NCBI GenBank assembly: GCA_965228435.1
Contig: OZ245818.1
Coordinates: 7,824,801 to 7,888,800, forward strand
DNA from: Hoeflea_A sp965228435
GTDB lineage: Bacteria; Pseudomonadota; Alphaproteobacteria; Rhizobiales; Rhizobiaceae
Direction of reading: 5' to 3'
Length of the DNA stretch: 64,000 bases
Made by a program: the position numbers and the translations under genes. The notes beneath the pieces are model-generated. The model was not told where the DNA came from and did no database searches. It worked only from the letters and a program-made list of their open reading frames with translations. Shown piece by piece: positions 44,114 to 53,373 of the stretch (positions are counted from its first letter, which is position 1; every line of letters begins with the position of its first letter).

Positions 44114-45559
44114 ATGGAACAGGTTGCCATCATTGGCGCCGGACCCGGCGGCATTGCTGTAGCGCGCGAACTGAAGCGCCGGGGATTTGCGCCGACGATT
44201 TTCGAAATGCACGACTCGGCCGGCGGGCAATGGAACAATGCCAGCAAAAACAGCGGCGTCTGGCCGAAGATGCGCACCAATACCTACTTGGAAGCGACGC
44301 GGTTTTCTGAGGACGAGTATCCCGAGGGCACTGCACTCTTTCCCCGTAACACCGAAGTGCTTGCGCATTTTCAAGACTATGCCTATCGTCACGGCGTGCT
44401 TGACAACGCACGTTTCAATACCGAACTCGTCCGGTTGGAACGAACAGATGGTGGCTATCGGCTGACGCTGCGAAGCGGCGAAAAGGATGAGGTCCTGACC
44501 TTCCCGAAGGTTGTGGTTGCGACCGGTCGCTACAACAAACCGACCATTCCGCCCATACCCGGCATCGAGAGCTTCACCGGCGAACTTGGTGTAAGCCACT
44601 GTTTTCATTACAAGGACCCGGAGCTTTACCGGGGCAAACATGTCGTGGTCGCCGGCGGCTCCATCTCGGCTTTGGAGATCGCGTCGGATCTGGCAATGCT
44701 GGGAGCTGCCTCGGTTCACCTGTCGCAGCGGCGTCAGCGTTATGTGGTGCCGAAAATGTCGAGCGGCACGCCGATCGAATACTTCGCCTTTACCTACGGC
44801 GGCGCGGAAACGCTTCACAGCGGGAACCAGCAGGCCATGGACGACATGCAGCGTGCCTTTCTGATGACCTACGCCGGTAATCCGGCGCGCTATGGCGCTC
44901 CCGCTCCGCATTCGGATCTGAAAAAGGCCGGCGCCACCGGGTCGCAGCACTACCTGAATCTGGTCGCCGAAGACCGGCTGGTGCCGGTGCCCTGGTTTCG
45001 CGAAGTATCCGGACGGACGATCACCTTCACGGATGGTCGGCAGATCGAGGCCGATGCCATTCTGGCTGGTACCGGTTTCGACCTTCACCTGCCGTTTCTG
45101 TCGGACGATATCAGCAGAACCGTTCAAAACGACCGCAAGGGGCTGCAACTTGCGGAGTTTACCTTCCATCCGGACCTGCCGGGCCTGGCCTTTGTCGGCC
45201 TGTGGGCTCAGCAGGGATCGTATCCCGTGCCCTTGGAACAGCAGGCACGCTATATCGCGTATACCTGGGGTAACGTCATTCCGGCGCCAAGCGACAGGGA
45301 ATTGCGAGAGGCGCTGCAGGCGTGCGCCGATGAGGACCATCACGGCGATTACCAAAACCAGAATGCCATGGCGTTGCGTTTTGCCCGGCTCTGCGGGACC
45401 GATCCCGCAAACCTTGATGATCCGGAATTGCTGGCAAAGATCCGCAAAAGCGCGACAACCGGCATCCTTTACCGGCTGACCGGACCGGATGCGTTGCCTG
45501 ATGGCATCGAACGGTTCCTGCGCCAGTACGAGAAATACGCGCCGCCGCAGGACCAGTGA
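44114..45559 (+). CDS. class B flavin-dependent monooxygenase (FMO type)
   Basis: A 481-residue two-dinucleotide-domain flavoprotein. The FAD loop IIGAGPGGIA begins near residue 6 and the NADPH loop VVAGGSISALEIA lies near residue 182. Between them FTGELGVSHCFHY corresponds to the FMO identifying motif, and VLAGTGFDLHLPFL to the C-terminal ATG motif. It would oxygenate a soft heteroatom (N or S) or a ketone. AGGAG overlaps the SDR stop codon. In an operon with sugar enzymes and under the same operators as a sulfatase, a sulfur- or nitrogen-bearing substrate is plausible but unproven. Confidence 0.87.
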   Translation: MEQVAIIGAGPGGIAVARELKRRGFAPTIFEMHDSAGGQWNNASKNSGVWPKMRTNTYLEATRFSEDEYPEGTALFPRNTEVLAHFQDYAYRHGVLDNARFNTELVRLERTDGGYRLTLRSGEKDEVLTFPKVVVATGRYNKPTIPPIPGIESFTGELGVSHCFHYKDPELYRGKHVVVAGGSISALEIASDLAMLGAASVHLSQRRQRYVVPKMSSGTPIEYFAFTYGGAETLHSGNQQAMDDMQRAFLMTYAGNPARYGAPAPHSDLKKAGATGSQHYLNLVAEDRLVPVPWFREVSGRTITFTDGRQIEADAILAGTGFDLHLPFLSDDISRTVQNDRKGLQLAEFTFHPDLPGLAFVGLWAQQGSYPVPLEQQARYIAYTWGNVIPAPSDRELREALQACADEDHHGDYQNQNAMALRFARLCGTDPANLDDPELLAKIRKSATTGILYRLTGPDALPDGIERFLRQYEKYAPPQDQ

Positions 45560-45586
45560 ACCGCACCCATCGTCTCTTGTCGGCGT

Positions 45587-46435
45587 TTACGAATTGAGAG
45601 CTGCGGCCGCCGCTTCACTTGCGGCGATGTGCTCGTGTGCGTCCGGCTGGGTCTGAACCAGCAGCAGGAACAGGAGATCGGTCAGGGTCAGTTGTGCGTC
45701 GCGCGCGGTGATCGCTGAACTGCGCACTTTTTCTTCGTCAGCCACGGTAAACAGCCGGATGTCAGCAATGGCATGGAGAGGGTTTTTGGCCACCCGGGCC
45801 GCCGCCACGACCTTCGCGCCACGCTCTTTGGCAAACTGGGCAATCTTGACGGTTTCCGCGCTGGCTCCCGAGTGGGAGAGCGCGAACAAGACGTCGCCGG
45901 TGCCGAGCGTCGACGCGTTTGCCATCTGGATGTGAACGTCACCGTCATACTGAACGTTGTGCCCGAGTTTCTGCAGCTTGTAGGAAAAGTCGCGGGCCAC
46001 CAGCGACGAGGCGCCTACGCCAATCAGGTTGATGCGTTGTGCCGTCGTCAAGAGTTCGAGCGCCTGATGGATGTCCTGTTCCCGGTTGACCTGCAGGGTC
46101 TGCTGAATGGACATGAGCTTGCTGCCGACCAGTTTCTTCAGAACAACAGGATAATCATCTCCCGCCTGGATGGTGCCATGGATCAGCCCGTCCGGGATCT
46201 CCTGCCTGCGCGCCCTTGCCTCGCTCACCGCCAGCTTCAGGTCAGAATAGCCTGAAAACCCGAGTTTCTGGCTGAATTTCACGATGCTGGATTGGCTGGT
46301 GCCGGTTTCGGTGGCCAGCGCCGCCGATGACAGGCGCAGAACCTGCTCCGGCCGTTCGACGATGTATTGGCCGATCTGACGGTCGCCCGGCGACATGGTG
46401 TCGAGAGTGGCCTCGATCTTCACGAGAACGGACAT
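45587..46435 (-). CDS. RpiR/MurR-family transcriptional regulator
   Basis: A 282-residue regulator with an N-terminal RpiR helix-turn-helix (residues 1-77, with TETGTSQSSIVKFSQKLGF) and a C-terminal SIS phosphosugar-binding domain (about 120-250, FALSHSGASAETVKIAQFAK). MurR of E. coli is of this type and senses N-acetylmuramate-6-phosphate. The ATG at 46435 has GGGAGA upstream; the longer frame to 46498 lacks a signal. The anmK-dpp-murQ genes next door and the paired palindromes support a MurR-like role. Confidence 0.88.
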   Translation of the reverse strand: MSVLVKIEATLDTMSPGDRQIGQYIVERPEQVLRLSSAALATETGTSQSSIVKFSQKLGFSGYSDLKLAVSEARARRQEIPDGLIHGTIQAGDDYPVVLKKLVGSKLMSIQQTLQVNREQDIHQALELLTTAQRINLIGVGASSLVARDFSYKLQKLGHNVQYDGDVHIQMANASTLGTGDVLFALSHSGASAETVKIAQFAKERGAKVVAAARVAKNPLHAIADIRLFTVADEEKVRSSAITARDAQLTLTDLLFLLLVQTQPDAHEHIAASEAAAAALNS

Positions 46436-46518
46436 GTGGGTCTCCCGGCCTGTTTCTGCGACCGCCTCATCGCAGAGTACAACCAGCATGAATGTCATGC
46501 CGGCATTGTCAATGCTGT

Positions 46519-46560
46519 GGAATATTCTATCTCACAACTTCGGAACATATAGAATATTTC
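46519..46560. promoter_or_regulatory. candidate RpiR/MurR operator pair (regulator / GNAT gap)
   Basis: GGAATATTCTAT (46519-46530) and ATAGAATATTTC (46549-46560) form an inverted repeat with 10-bp perfect inner arms. Each half is itself built on GAATATT(C/T). Half-site centres are about 32 bp apart, close to the spacing of the similar pair before murQ. The site overlaps the region expected for promoters of both divergent genes. Confidence 0.6.
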
Positions 46561-46576
46561 ATTCAATCGCCCTAAG

Positions 46577-47017
46577 ATGCACGGTATGAGCGACACGACC
46601 CTGGAAGTCTCGGCCAATGCCGGTCATCGTGACCTGAAAATCCTCGAGGAACGGCTTACGGCCTTCAACGAGGGCGATGTCGGACCATCGGACAAAACCG
46701 CCCTTGCGGTTTTCGTCCGCGATCCGTCCGGCAACCTGATCGGCGGTGTTTCCGGTTATACGGCCTGGGGTTGGCTTTACATCCAATGGCTGTGGGTCGA
46801 TGAGCGGCGGCGAGGCAAAAGAATGGCTGGCCGGATGCTGGATGCTGCCGAGGCCGAAGCCGCCAACCGAGGTTGCCACGGTGCGCTCATCGACACGTTC
46901 AGCCCGGCTGCCGCCAAGGCCTACGAACGGCAAGGATACAAGCCATTCGGCATCCTGCCTGACTTTCCGATTGGCCGCAGCCGCATATATCTGCAGAAAG
47001 CCCTGCCGCAAAGCTGA
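46577..47017 (+). CDS. GNAT-family N-acetyltransferase
   Basis: A 146-residue GNAT domain. The acetyl-CoA loop is in VDERRRGKRMAGRMLDAAE (about residues 74-92), and the C-terminal AYERQGYKPFGILPDFPIG is typical of small-molecule acetyltransferases. A second ATG at 46586 is possible. It diverges from the RpiR gene and shares its palindromic control region, so it may acetylate a cell-wall amino sugar or peptide, but that is inference. Confidence 0.85.
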   Translation: MHGMSDTTLEVSANAGHRDLKILEERLTAFNEGDVGPSDKTALAVFVRDPSGNLIGGVSGYTAWGWLYIQWLWVDERRRGKRMAGRMLDAAEAEAANRGCHGALIDTFSPAAAKAYERQGYKPFGILPDFPIGRSRIYLQKALPQS

Positions 47018-47034
47018 CGGGACTGCCAGAACCT

Positions 47035-48153
47035 TCACAGATCGGCCAACCGGCCACCGAGCATGGGCTCTGGCACGCCTGTGGTGCTCGGAAAGCTGAT
47101 CGGAAGACCGCGCTGCACTCGAACTGCCAGGAAGGCGAAACACTGCGCTTCGATCGCATCGCCGCTCCAGCCCACACTTTCCGCCGGCACGACCTCAACA
47201 CCGGCACGTGGGCCGAGCATCGTCATGATCGTCGGGTTGTGGCGGCCGCCGCCGCAGACGATCAGCCGTTGTGGCCGTTTCGGCAACAGATCAAGCGCTT
47301 TGCCAACGGCGGAAGCGGTGAAGGCTGCGAGCAGAGCCGCGCCATCTTCCGTGTCCATTCCGTCGGCCATGGAGGCGCTGAAGTCGAAACGGTCCAGCGA
47401 CTTCGGATAGGGTGCGGCGAGATAGGGATGCTCCAGCAATTCCGCCAACCGCCCTTCATTGACCGTGCCGGCGCCCGACAGTTTGCCTTCGCTGTCCATT
47501 TCACCGAGCCCACGGGCCTTGACGAAATCGTTGAGCGGCGCGTTGGCCGGCCCCGTGTCGAAAGCGATCACCTGCTCACCGCCATCCCACCAGGTGATAT
47601 TGGCAACGCCGCCGAGATTGAGAACGGCCGTTTCGCCCCTGGTCCCAATCTTGCGCAACAGGGCAGCGTGGTAGGCGGCCGAAAGCGGCGCCCCCTGCCC
47701 TCCGGCACGCATATCCGCTGATCTGAAGTCATAGGCAACGGATGTTTCGAGGATCGATCGCATCAACTCGCCATCGGCGAGCTGCCGGGTTGCGCCGATC
47801 CGATCCTTTTGCGGCGCGCGATGCAGAACCGTCTGGCCGTGAAAACCAACAACACCGATATCGGCCATGGTCAGCCCGTACCCTTCAACCAGGTCCTTCA
47901 CCGCCGCCGATTGGGCACGGGTCAGCACCTCCTCGGCTTCCCGGAAGATCGCCGGTTCAGGGCCTGAAAAATTCCACACCCGTGCGGCTTCGACCGTGCG
48001 CTCGAGCAGCGTGCGCGTCGACTGGGGATACGGTGCCAGGGTGTAGGTTCCATAATCATCGACCGTCTCGCCGTCGGTCTTGATCAACGCGACGTCGATG
48101 TTGCCGTCGAGCACGGTTCCGGTCATCAGGCCAACGGCCCAGATTGGCTGCAT
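47035..48153 (-). CDS. anmK: anhydro-N-acetylmuramic acid kinase
   Basis: AnmK hydrolyses and phosphorylates 1,6-anhydro-MurNAc to MurNAc-6-phosphate in peptidoglycan recycling. The 372 residues show the N-terminal phosphate loop GLMTGTVLDGNIDVAL (the more common form is GTSxDG), VGFHGQTVLH near residue 101, LNLGGVANIT near residue 175 and GRHNPTIM near the C-terminus. It is the last gene of the murQ-dpp operon, 17 bases after the ATPase gene. Its product is the MurQ substrate. Confidence 0.95.
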   Translation of the reverse strand: MQPIWAVGLMTGTVLDGNIDVALIKTDGETVDDYGTYTLAPYPQSTRTLLERTVEAARVWNFSGPEPAIFREAEEVLTRAQSAAVKDLVEGYGLTMADIGVVGFHGQTVLHRAPQKDRIGATRQLADGELMRSILETSVAYDFRSADMRAGGQGAPLSAAYHAALLRKIGTRGETAVLNLGGVANITWWDGGEQVIAFDTGPANAPLNDFVKARGLGEMDSEGKLSGAGTVNEGRLAELLEHPYLAAPYPKSLDRFDFSASMADGMDTEDGAALLAAFTASAVGKALDLLPKRPQRLIVCGGGRHNPTIMTMLGPRAGVEVVPAESVGWSGDAIEAQCFAFLAVRVQRGLPISFPSTTGVPEPMLGGRLADL

Positions 48154-48170
48154 GTTCGTTCTCCAGCGGT

Positions 48171-49925
48171 TCAGGTGTCTTGGGTAGTCTCGGTGCGTGC
48201 GCGGTGATCGGCGCCATAGTCCTGCCAGTGGGCGGGTGGCGGCTCATAACCGGGCGGGCGCACCAGCGACGGGACCTGTCTCGTGTCCAGTTCGAAGCGT
48301 TCACGGCGCCGGTCGACGCTCGGAACCGCCTCGATCAATTTTCGGGTGTAGGAATGCTTTGGCGCAGACAGCACCGAGGCCGCATCGCCGATTTCGACAA
48401 TCTGGCCGGCATAGACTACGGCGATCCGGTGGGCGATGCGCTCCACCACCGCCATGTCGTGGGAGATGAACAGATAGGCCAGGCTGTATTCATGCTGCAG
48501 GTCGATCAGCAGGTCCAGTACCCTCGCCTGCACCGAGACATCGAGCGCCGATACCGCCTCGTCGAGAACGACGATCGATGGATTGAGCATCAGCGATCTG
48601 GCAATGCACAGCCGTTGCCGCTGACCGCCGGAAAACTCATGCGGATACCGTTTCAGGCTGTCCTCCGGCAGGCCGACCCGCGCCAGCAACCGAACCATCC
48701 GTTCGCGCATGTCAGCGCTGACGCGACCATCATTGGCGATCACCGGCTCGGCCAAAAGGCTCTCCACGGTAAGACGGGGATTAAGCGACGCGTAGGGGTT
48801 TTGAAAAACCATCTGAACCGGCCGTACCATTCGGCCACCGGTCTCGCCCAAACGGTCGATGGTAAAACTGCCTCGTGTCGCGGGTTCGAGGCCAAGCACC
48901 GCCCGTGCGGTGGTCGATTTCCCTGACCCGCTTTCACCGACAATGGCCAATGTCTCGCCGGGCACCAGGTCGAAATCGACACCGTCCACGGCATGCACGG
49001 CCCCACCGCCACGGCCGAACAGGCCGCTTCTGATCGGAAAGCGGACAACCAGGTCATCAACGGTCAGCACCGGCGCGGTGGCGGCGTCACGCTTGCCGTC
49101 CTCACGCACCGAACGCCCTCCGGTGAAATGTGGTACGGCATGCAACAGATGCTGGGTATAGGCGTGTTGCGGGCGATCGAGAATGTCATTGACGTCGCCC
49201 TGTTCCACCGCCTCGCCGTTCTGCATCACCATGATCCGGTCGGCGATGCCGGCCACCAGGCCGATGTCATGGGTTATGAAAATCATCGCCATGCCGGTTT
49301 CGCGCTTGAGTTCGGCGAGCAGCGCCATGATCTGCGCCTGGACCGTGACATCAAGCGCCGTCGTTGGCTCATCTGCGATCAGTAGGCGCGGATTGCAGGC
49401 CAGCGCGGTGGCGATCATCACACGCTGCAACATCCCGCCCGACAACTGATTGGGATAATATTTGAGCCGCCGCGCCGCATCCGGAATGCGAACGCGGTCA
49501 AGCGCCTCACGCGCGGCAGCGGCCGCTTGTCGGCCGGTCAGTCCGCGGTGCAGGCGAAACGATTCTTCGATCTGGCTGCCGATCGTCAGCACCGGATTGA
49601 GAGAGGTCATCGGCTCCTGAAAAATCATGCTGATTTCGGCGCCACGGATTCGCGTCATCTGCGCTTCCGACGCCGACGTGAGCTCGATCTGGTCTCCGCC
49701 TGCGTGTTTCCACGTGGCCGAACCCGCGGTGATGCGCCCGCCGCCAAAGTCGATCAGGCGATTGATTGACAGCGCCGTGACCGACTTGCCGGATCCGCTC
49801 TCGCCGACAACGGCCAGCGTCTGGCCCGCCGCGACATCGAAACTCACACCGCGCACCACCTCATTGGCCTCTGGCTTGGGGCCGAATCCGACGCGAAGGC
49901 CGTCAACACTCAGCAAGTTGCTCAT
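48171..49925 (-). CDS. peptide ABC transporter, fused double ATP-binding protein (DppD-DppF type)
   Basis: A 584-residue fusion of the two Opp/Dpp ATPases. Both Walker A loops are complete (GESGSGKSVT near residue 40, GESGSGKSTT near residue 330), as are both signatures (LSGGMLQRV, FSGGQRQRL) and Walker B motifs. It energises import through the two permeases upstream. In this cluster the likely cargo is cell-wall peptide or muropeptide, by context. Confidence 0.93.
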   Translation of the reverse strand: MSNLLSVDGLRVGFGPKPEANEVVRGVSFDVAAGQTLAVVGESGSGKSVTALSINRLIDFGGGRITAGSATWKHAGGDQIELTSASEAQMTRIRGAEISMIFQEPMTSLNPVLTIGSQIEESFRLHRGLTGRQAAAAAREALDRVRIPDAARRLKYYPNQLSGGMLQRVMIATALACNPRLLIADEPTTALDVTVQAQIMALLAELKRETGMAMIFITHDIGLVAGIADRIMVMQNGEAVEQGDVNDILDRPQHAYTQHLLHAVPHFTGGRSVREDGKRDAATAPVLTVDDLVVRFPIRSGLFGRGGGAVHAVDGVDFDLVPGETLAIVGESGSGKSTTARAVLGLEPATRGSFTIDRLGETGGRMVRPVQMVFQNPYASLNPRLTVESLLAEPVIANDGRVSADMRERMVRLLARVGLPEDSLKRYPHEFSGGQRQRLCIARSLMLNPSIVVLDEAVSALDVSVQARVLDLLIDLQHEYSLAYLFISHDMAVVERIAHRIAVVYAGQIVEIGDAASVLSAPKHSYTRKLIEAVPSVDRRRERFELDTRQVPSLVRPPGYEPPPAHWQDYGADHRARTETTQDT

Positions 49926-50764
49926 GCCATGGCCCTTCGCGTTTTCGGGTCGAGAATATCGCGCAGCGCATCACCCAGGAGGTTGAACCCGAGGATGCTC
50001 AACATGATGGCCAGTCCGGGAAAGACCATCAGCCAGGGGGCCGTTTCCATCAGATTTCGGCTGTCGCTCAGCATCAGTCCGAGCGATGGATCGGGCGGCT
50101 GCGTACCGAGGCCCAGGAAGCTCAAAGCCGCTTCGGTCAACAGCGCCCAGGCCAAGGCCAGTGTCACCTGGACCGTCAGCGGCGCCACCAGATTGAGCAG
50201 CAGATGCCGGGAGAGAATGTAGCTCTGGCTGCTGCCGAATGTGCGCGCCGCGTCAACGAATTCGCGTTCCTTCAGCGACAGCGCCGGTCCGCGCACGACG
50301 CGGGTGAAGATCGGCGTATAGACGATGGCGATGGCGACAATGCTGGTCATCGGCCCGGGCCCGGCGACGGCAACGATCAGAAGCGCCAGAAGGATCGCCG
50401 GGAACGCCAACAGCACATCCATGATCCGCATGACCAGCCCATCCCAGCGGCGCCCCAGCCAGGCTGCGGCGAGACCGAGCACGGTACCGGCAATGGTTGC
50501 CAGGGCGACCGAGGAAAACGCGACGACGAAGGATTGGCCGATGCCCAGCATGAGCCGGCTGGCGACGTCTCGACCGAACAGGTCCGTGCCCATCCAATAG
50601 CTGCCGTTCGGGCCGATCAACCGGTCCAGGCGGTACTGTTTCAGCGGATCATGCGGCGTCAGGCCGACAGCGCCGAGAATGGCGATGATGAGGAAGATCA
50701 GGATGATCCACCCGCCGATGCGGCCGCTTGGATGCCGGAAGACGCTGGCAATGAAGGACATCAC
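49922..50764 (-). CDS. peptide ABC transporter permease (DppC type)
   Basis: A 280-residue inner-membrane permease with about six segments. It has the DppC-type N-terminus, HDPLKQYRLDRLIGPNGSYW, and the EAA loop near EREFVDAARTFGSSQSYI. It overlaps its neighbours by 4 bases on each side. Confidence 0.93.
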   Translation of the reverse strand: MMSFIASVFRHPSGRIGGWIILIFLIIAILGAVGLTPHDPLKQYRLDRLIGPNGSYWMGTDLFGRDVASRLMLGIGQSFVVAFSSVALATIAGTVLGLAAAWLGRRWDGLVMRIMDVLLAFPAILLALLIVAVAGPGPMTSIVAIAIVYTPIFTRVVRGPALSLKEREFVDAARTFGSSQSYILSRHLLLNLVAPLTVQVTLALAWALLTEAALSFLGLGTQPPDPSLGLMLSDSRNLMETAPWLMVFPGLAIMLSILGFNLLGDALRDILDPKTRRAMA

Positions 50765-51720
50765 CGCTCTCCCAGACGAATGCGTGGATCAAGCGCCGCG
50801 TAGGCCAGATCGACCAGCAGGTTGACGATCATGAAATTGAGGGCGATGAACAGCACGCTGCCCTGAACCAGCGCGTAGTCACGCTGCTGGATAGCGTCGA
50901 GAACCAGCCTTCCGAGACCCGGCAGGGCAAAGATCTGCTCGACGATCACGGCACCACCGAGCAGGTAGCCGAATTCGATGCCGCTGAGCGTCACAACCGG
51001 GATCAGGGCGTTGGGCAGCGCATGGCGCCAGATGACACTGCGTGAAGACGCGCCCTTGCTGCGGGCTGTACGCACGTAGTCATCGCTCAAGACATCAAGC
51101 ATGGCGGAACGCGAGATGCGGGTCACCGCAGCGGCAAAGGCGAAGCCGAGCGTGATTGCCGGCAAGATGAGCTGACCGAGATTGGCCAGCGGGTCGGTCC
51201 ACAGCGACGAATAGCTGCCCATGACCGGCAGCACGCCGAAGCCAGCGGACAGAACGTAGATGAACACCAACCCCAGTACGAAATTCGGGGTCGACTGACC
51301 GATCATCGCAGCGACGCGAACGCCAAGATCCGAAAGCCGCTCATTGTGCGTGGCGGCGAAGACGCCAGCGGGAATGCCAATCAACAGGGCAATCAACATC
51401 GACAACAACGCCAGTTCCAGGGTCAACGGAAAGCGTTCGAGAATGACTTCGAGCACCGGCCGTCCATAGGTCACGGAGATGCCGAGGTCTCCCTGCAACA
51501 AGTCGCTGAGCCAGCGCCAATATTGAATGTACCAGGGTTGATCGATGCCGAAGTAAGCCGCCAGGGCGGCGCGCTGCTGCGGCGTGAGCAGGCCGGCTTC
51601 GGTTCCGAGCATCGCGGTGATGGAATCGCCGGGCACTAGGCGGATCGCCACGAAGACAATGATCGAGACACCCAGAAGGACCAGCGGGAACGAAACCAGG
51701 CGTTTCGTCAGGTAGTGCAT
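50761..51720 (-). CDS. peptide ABC transporter permease (DppB type)
   Basis: A 319-residue permease with the DppB signature LTKRLVSFPLVLLGVSIIVF at the N-terminus, FGIDQPWYIQYWRWL after the first segment and the EAA loop RTARSKGASSRSVIWRHALP. It pairs with the DppC-type protein. A 13-bp hairpin lies in the 90-base gap to the binding-protein gene. Confidence 0.93.
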   Translation of the reverse strand: MHYLTKRLVSFPLVLLGVSIIVFVAIRLVPGDSITAMLGTEAGLLTPQQRAALAAYFGIDQPWYIQYWRWLSDLLQGDLGISVTYGRPVLEVILERFPLTLELALLSMLIALLIGIPAGVFAATHNERLSDLGVRVAAMIGQSTPNFVLGLVFIYVLSAGFGVLPVMGSYSSLWTDPLANLGQLILPAITLGFAFAAAVTRISRSAMLDVLSDDYVRTARSKGASSRSVIWRHALPNALIPVVTLSGIEFGYLLGGAVIVEQIFALPGLGRLVLDAIQQRDYALVQGSVLFIALNFMIVNLLVDLAYAALDPRIRLGER

Positions 51721-51752
51721 GCGAAGGCCCTTCTGGACAAACGGGGAGCGTC

Positions 51753-51783
51753 AGGTGAGGTCAAATTGCATTTGACCTCACCT
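51753..51783. repeat. 13-bp perfect hairpin between dppA-like and dppB-like genes
   Basis: AGGTGAGGTCAAA pairs perfectly with TTTGACCTCACCT around a 5-base loop. There is no T tract on either strand. It is likely a stabilising hairpin at the 3' end of the binding-protein message, raising binding protein over permease. Confidence 0.6.
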
Positions 51784-51812
51784 CGTTCAAAGCCGCAATG
51801 GCTGCTGTCAGG

Positions 51813-53333
51813 CTACTTGACGGTGACGTTGGAAAGGCTGAACAGCGACCCGGTCGGGGATGGCTGGAAGCCTTCGACATTCTTCTGCTGAGCCGTGTAA
51901 CCATAGGAATTGTAAAGCCAGATCCACGGCGACACTTCGGTGATGTGTTTCTCGAAATCGCTGAACACTGCCTTGCGCGCATCCGGATCGGTTTCCGCAC
52001 GGCCCTTCTGCATCAACTCGTCAAGGGTATCGTCAATGTAATTGGAGACCTTTTGCAGGTTACCGGCCTTGGTCCAGTAGCGGTTGTACATGGTGAACGG
52101 ATCGGCGCGGCCACCGTTCAGCGCCACGGCCATGTCGAAATCGGCATTAAGCCAGGCGTCGATATAGACGTTGAGCTCCATCATCTTGATGTCGAGATCG
52201 ATGCCGATCTCGGCCAGCTGCGCCTGGATGACCTGGGCTTCCGAAGCCGCGGTTGGCGGCTCACCCGTCGCGGCAATCACGGTTGCCGAAAAGCCATCCG
52301 GATAACCGGCATCGGCCAGCAGCTTCTTCGCCTTCTCGACGTCACGGCTGTAGCAGAACAGCTCGCTGGTATCGGTCGAATAGGCCGGAATGGTGAGCGG
52401 CCCGGTCACCCTGCCCTCACCCAGCGAGGCGGTGTCGAGCACCTCCTGCCGGTCGATGGCGCAGGAAATGGCCTGACGCACGCCGAGTTCGGTCAACGGC
52501 TCGCGCGACGGATTGAGCTGCAACACGTGATAGGACAACACAGGACGGCGGTTGAGCTGCAGATTGTCTTCCCGCGGCACCAGAGTGGCGACCAGCGGAT
52601 CGTTCAGCAGTGCGAAGTCGACCTGCCCCGTGCGCAGGGCGGCCAGAATTGCCGTTTCATCCGGTAGCACGCTGATGTCGATGCCATCGACGCCCGGCTT
52701 GCCACCTGCCCAGTCGGCATTGGCGCTGAGGCTCGCCTTGGAGTTGGGATCCCAGTTATCCAGTTTGAACGGACCCGATCCGACGGTTTTCGTCCCGATG
52801 GTGCCGGCTGCGATCTCGCTCGCCGGAACGACGGCCGCGTTGACGTCGGTCATGGCGGTGAGCATCGGGGTGTCAGGCTGCTTCAACTTGAAGACCACCG
52901 TCTTGTCGTCAGGCGTATCGATGCTGTCGATGGAGAGGAAGTTGGCCCGCGCGACCGCGCCGGTGTCTTCATTCAGGATGCGCTCGAAGGAGGCCTTCAC
53001 GTCGGCCGCCGTGACCGCGGCACCGTTCTGGAACTTGGCGTTGGGATCGATCTTGAAGGTCAATTGCAGGCCGTCGGGCGAGAACTCCCACGACTCGGCA
53101 ACAGCCGGCACGATCTGCAGGTCGGCGTCAAGCCGCACCAGGGGCTCGTAGACGAGCTCAAGCAGCCGCAGGGAGGGAAATGCCGTCTGCTTGTGCGGGT
53201 CCAGCCCGGTGGCGTCTTGCGCCCAGGCAAACTTGAGATTGGCAGCCTCCGACGGCGTCGCAAACGCCGTCATACCGAGCATCGCCACCGCGGCCACGCC
53301 CGTCAGGATCTTGCCTGTTATTTGCATTGTCAT
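51813..53333 (-). CDS. peptide ABC transporter substrate-binding protein (DppA/OppA type)
   Basis: A family 5 solute-binding protein of 506 residues. A Sec signal covers about residues 1-30 (MLGMTAFATPSEA), and the mature part starts ANLKFAWAQDATGLDPHKQTA. AESWEFSPDGLQLTFKIDPN and VKASFERIL are the family landmarks. I use the ATG at 53333, which has GGGAG upstream; the next ATG two codons on is an alternative. It lies 40 bases after murQ. MppA-like capture of murein peptides is plausible from context. Confidence 0.92.
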   Translation of the reverse strand: MTMQITGKILTGVAAVAMLGMTAFATPSEAANLKFAWAQDATGLDPHKQTAFPSLRLLELVYEPLVRLDADLQIVPAVAESWEFSPDGLQLTFKIDPNAKFQNGAAVTAADVKASFERILNEDTGAVARANFLSIDSIDTPDDKTVVFKLKQPDTPMLTAMTDVNAAVVPASEIAAGTIGTKTVGSGPFKLDNWDPNSKASLSANADWAGGKPGVDGIDISVLPDETAILAALRTGQVDFALLNDPLVATLVPREDNLQLNRRPVLSYHVLQLNPSREPLTELGVRQAISCAIDRQEVLDTASLGEGRVTGPLTIPAYSTDTSELFCYSRDVEKAKKLLADAGYPDGFSATVIAATGEPPTAASEAQVIQAQLAEIGIDLDIKMMELNVYIDAWLNADFDMAVALNGGRADPFTMYNRYWTKAGNLQKVSNYIDDTLDELMQKGRAETDPDARKAVFSDFEKHITEVSPWIWLYNSYGYTAQQKNVEGFQPSPTGSLFSLSNVTVK

Positions 53334-53373
53334 CGTGTCTACTCCCTGTTTTGGTTCGTTTGTGGTGCCTGCA

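Noticed and set aside
44045..45355. Open minus-strand frame of about 436 codons opposite the flavin monooxygenase gene
   Set aside because: The plus-strand gene has clear FAD and NADPH motifs and a ribosome site; the antisense frame has neither.
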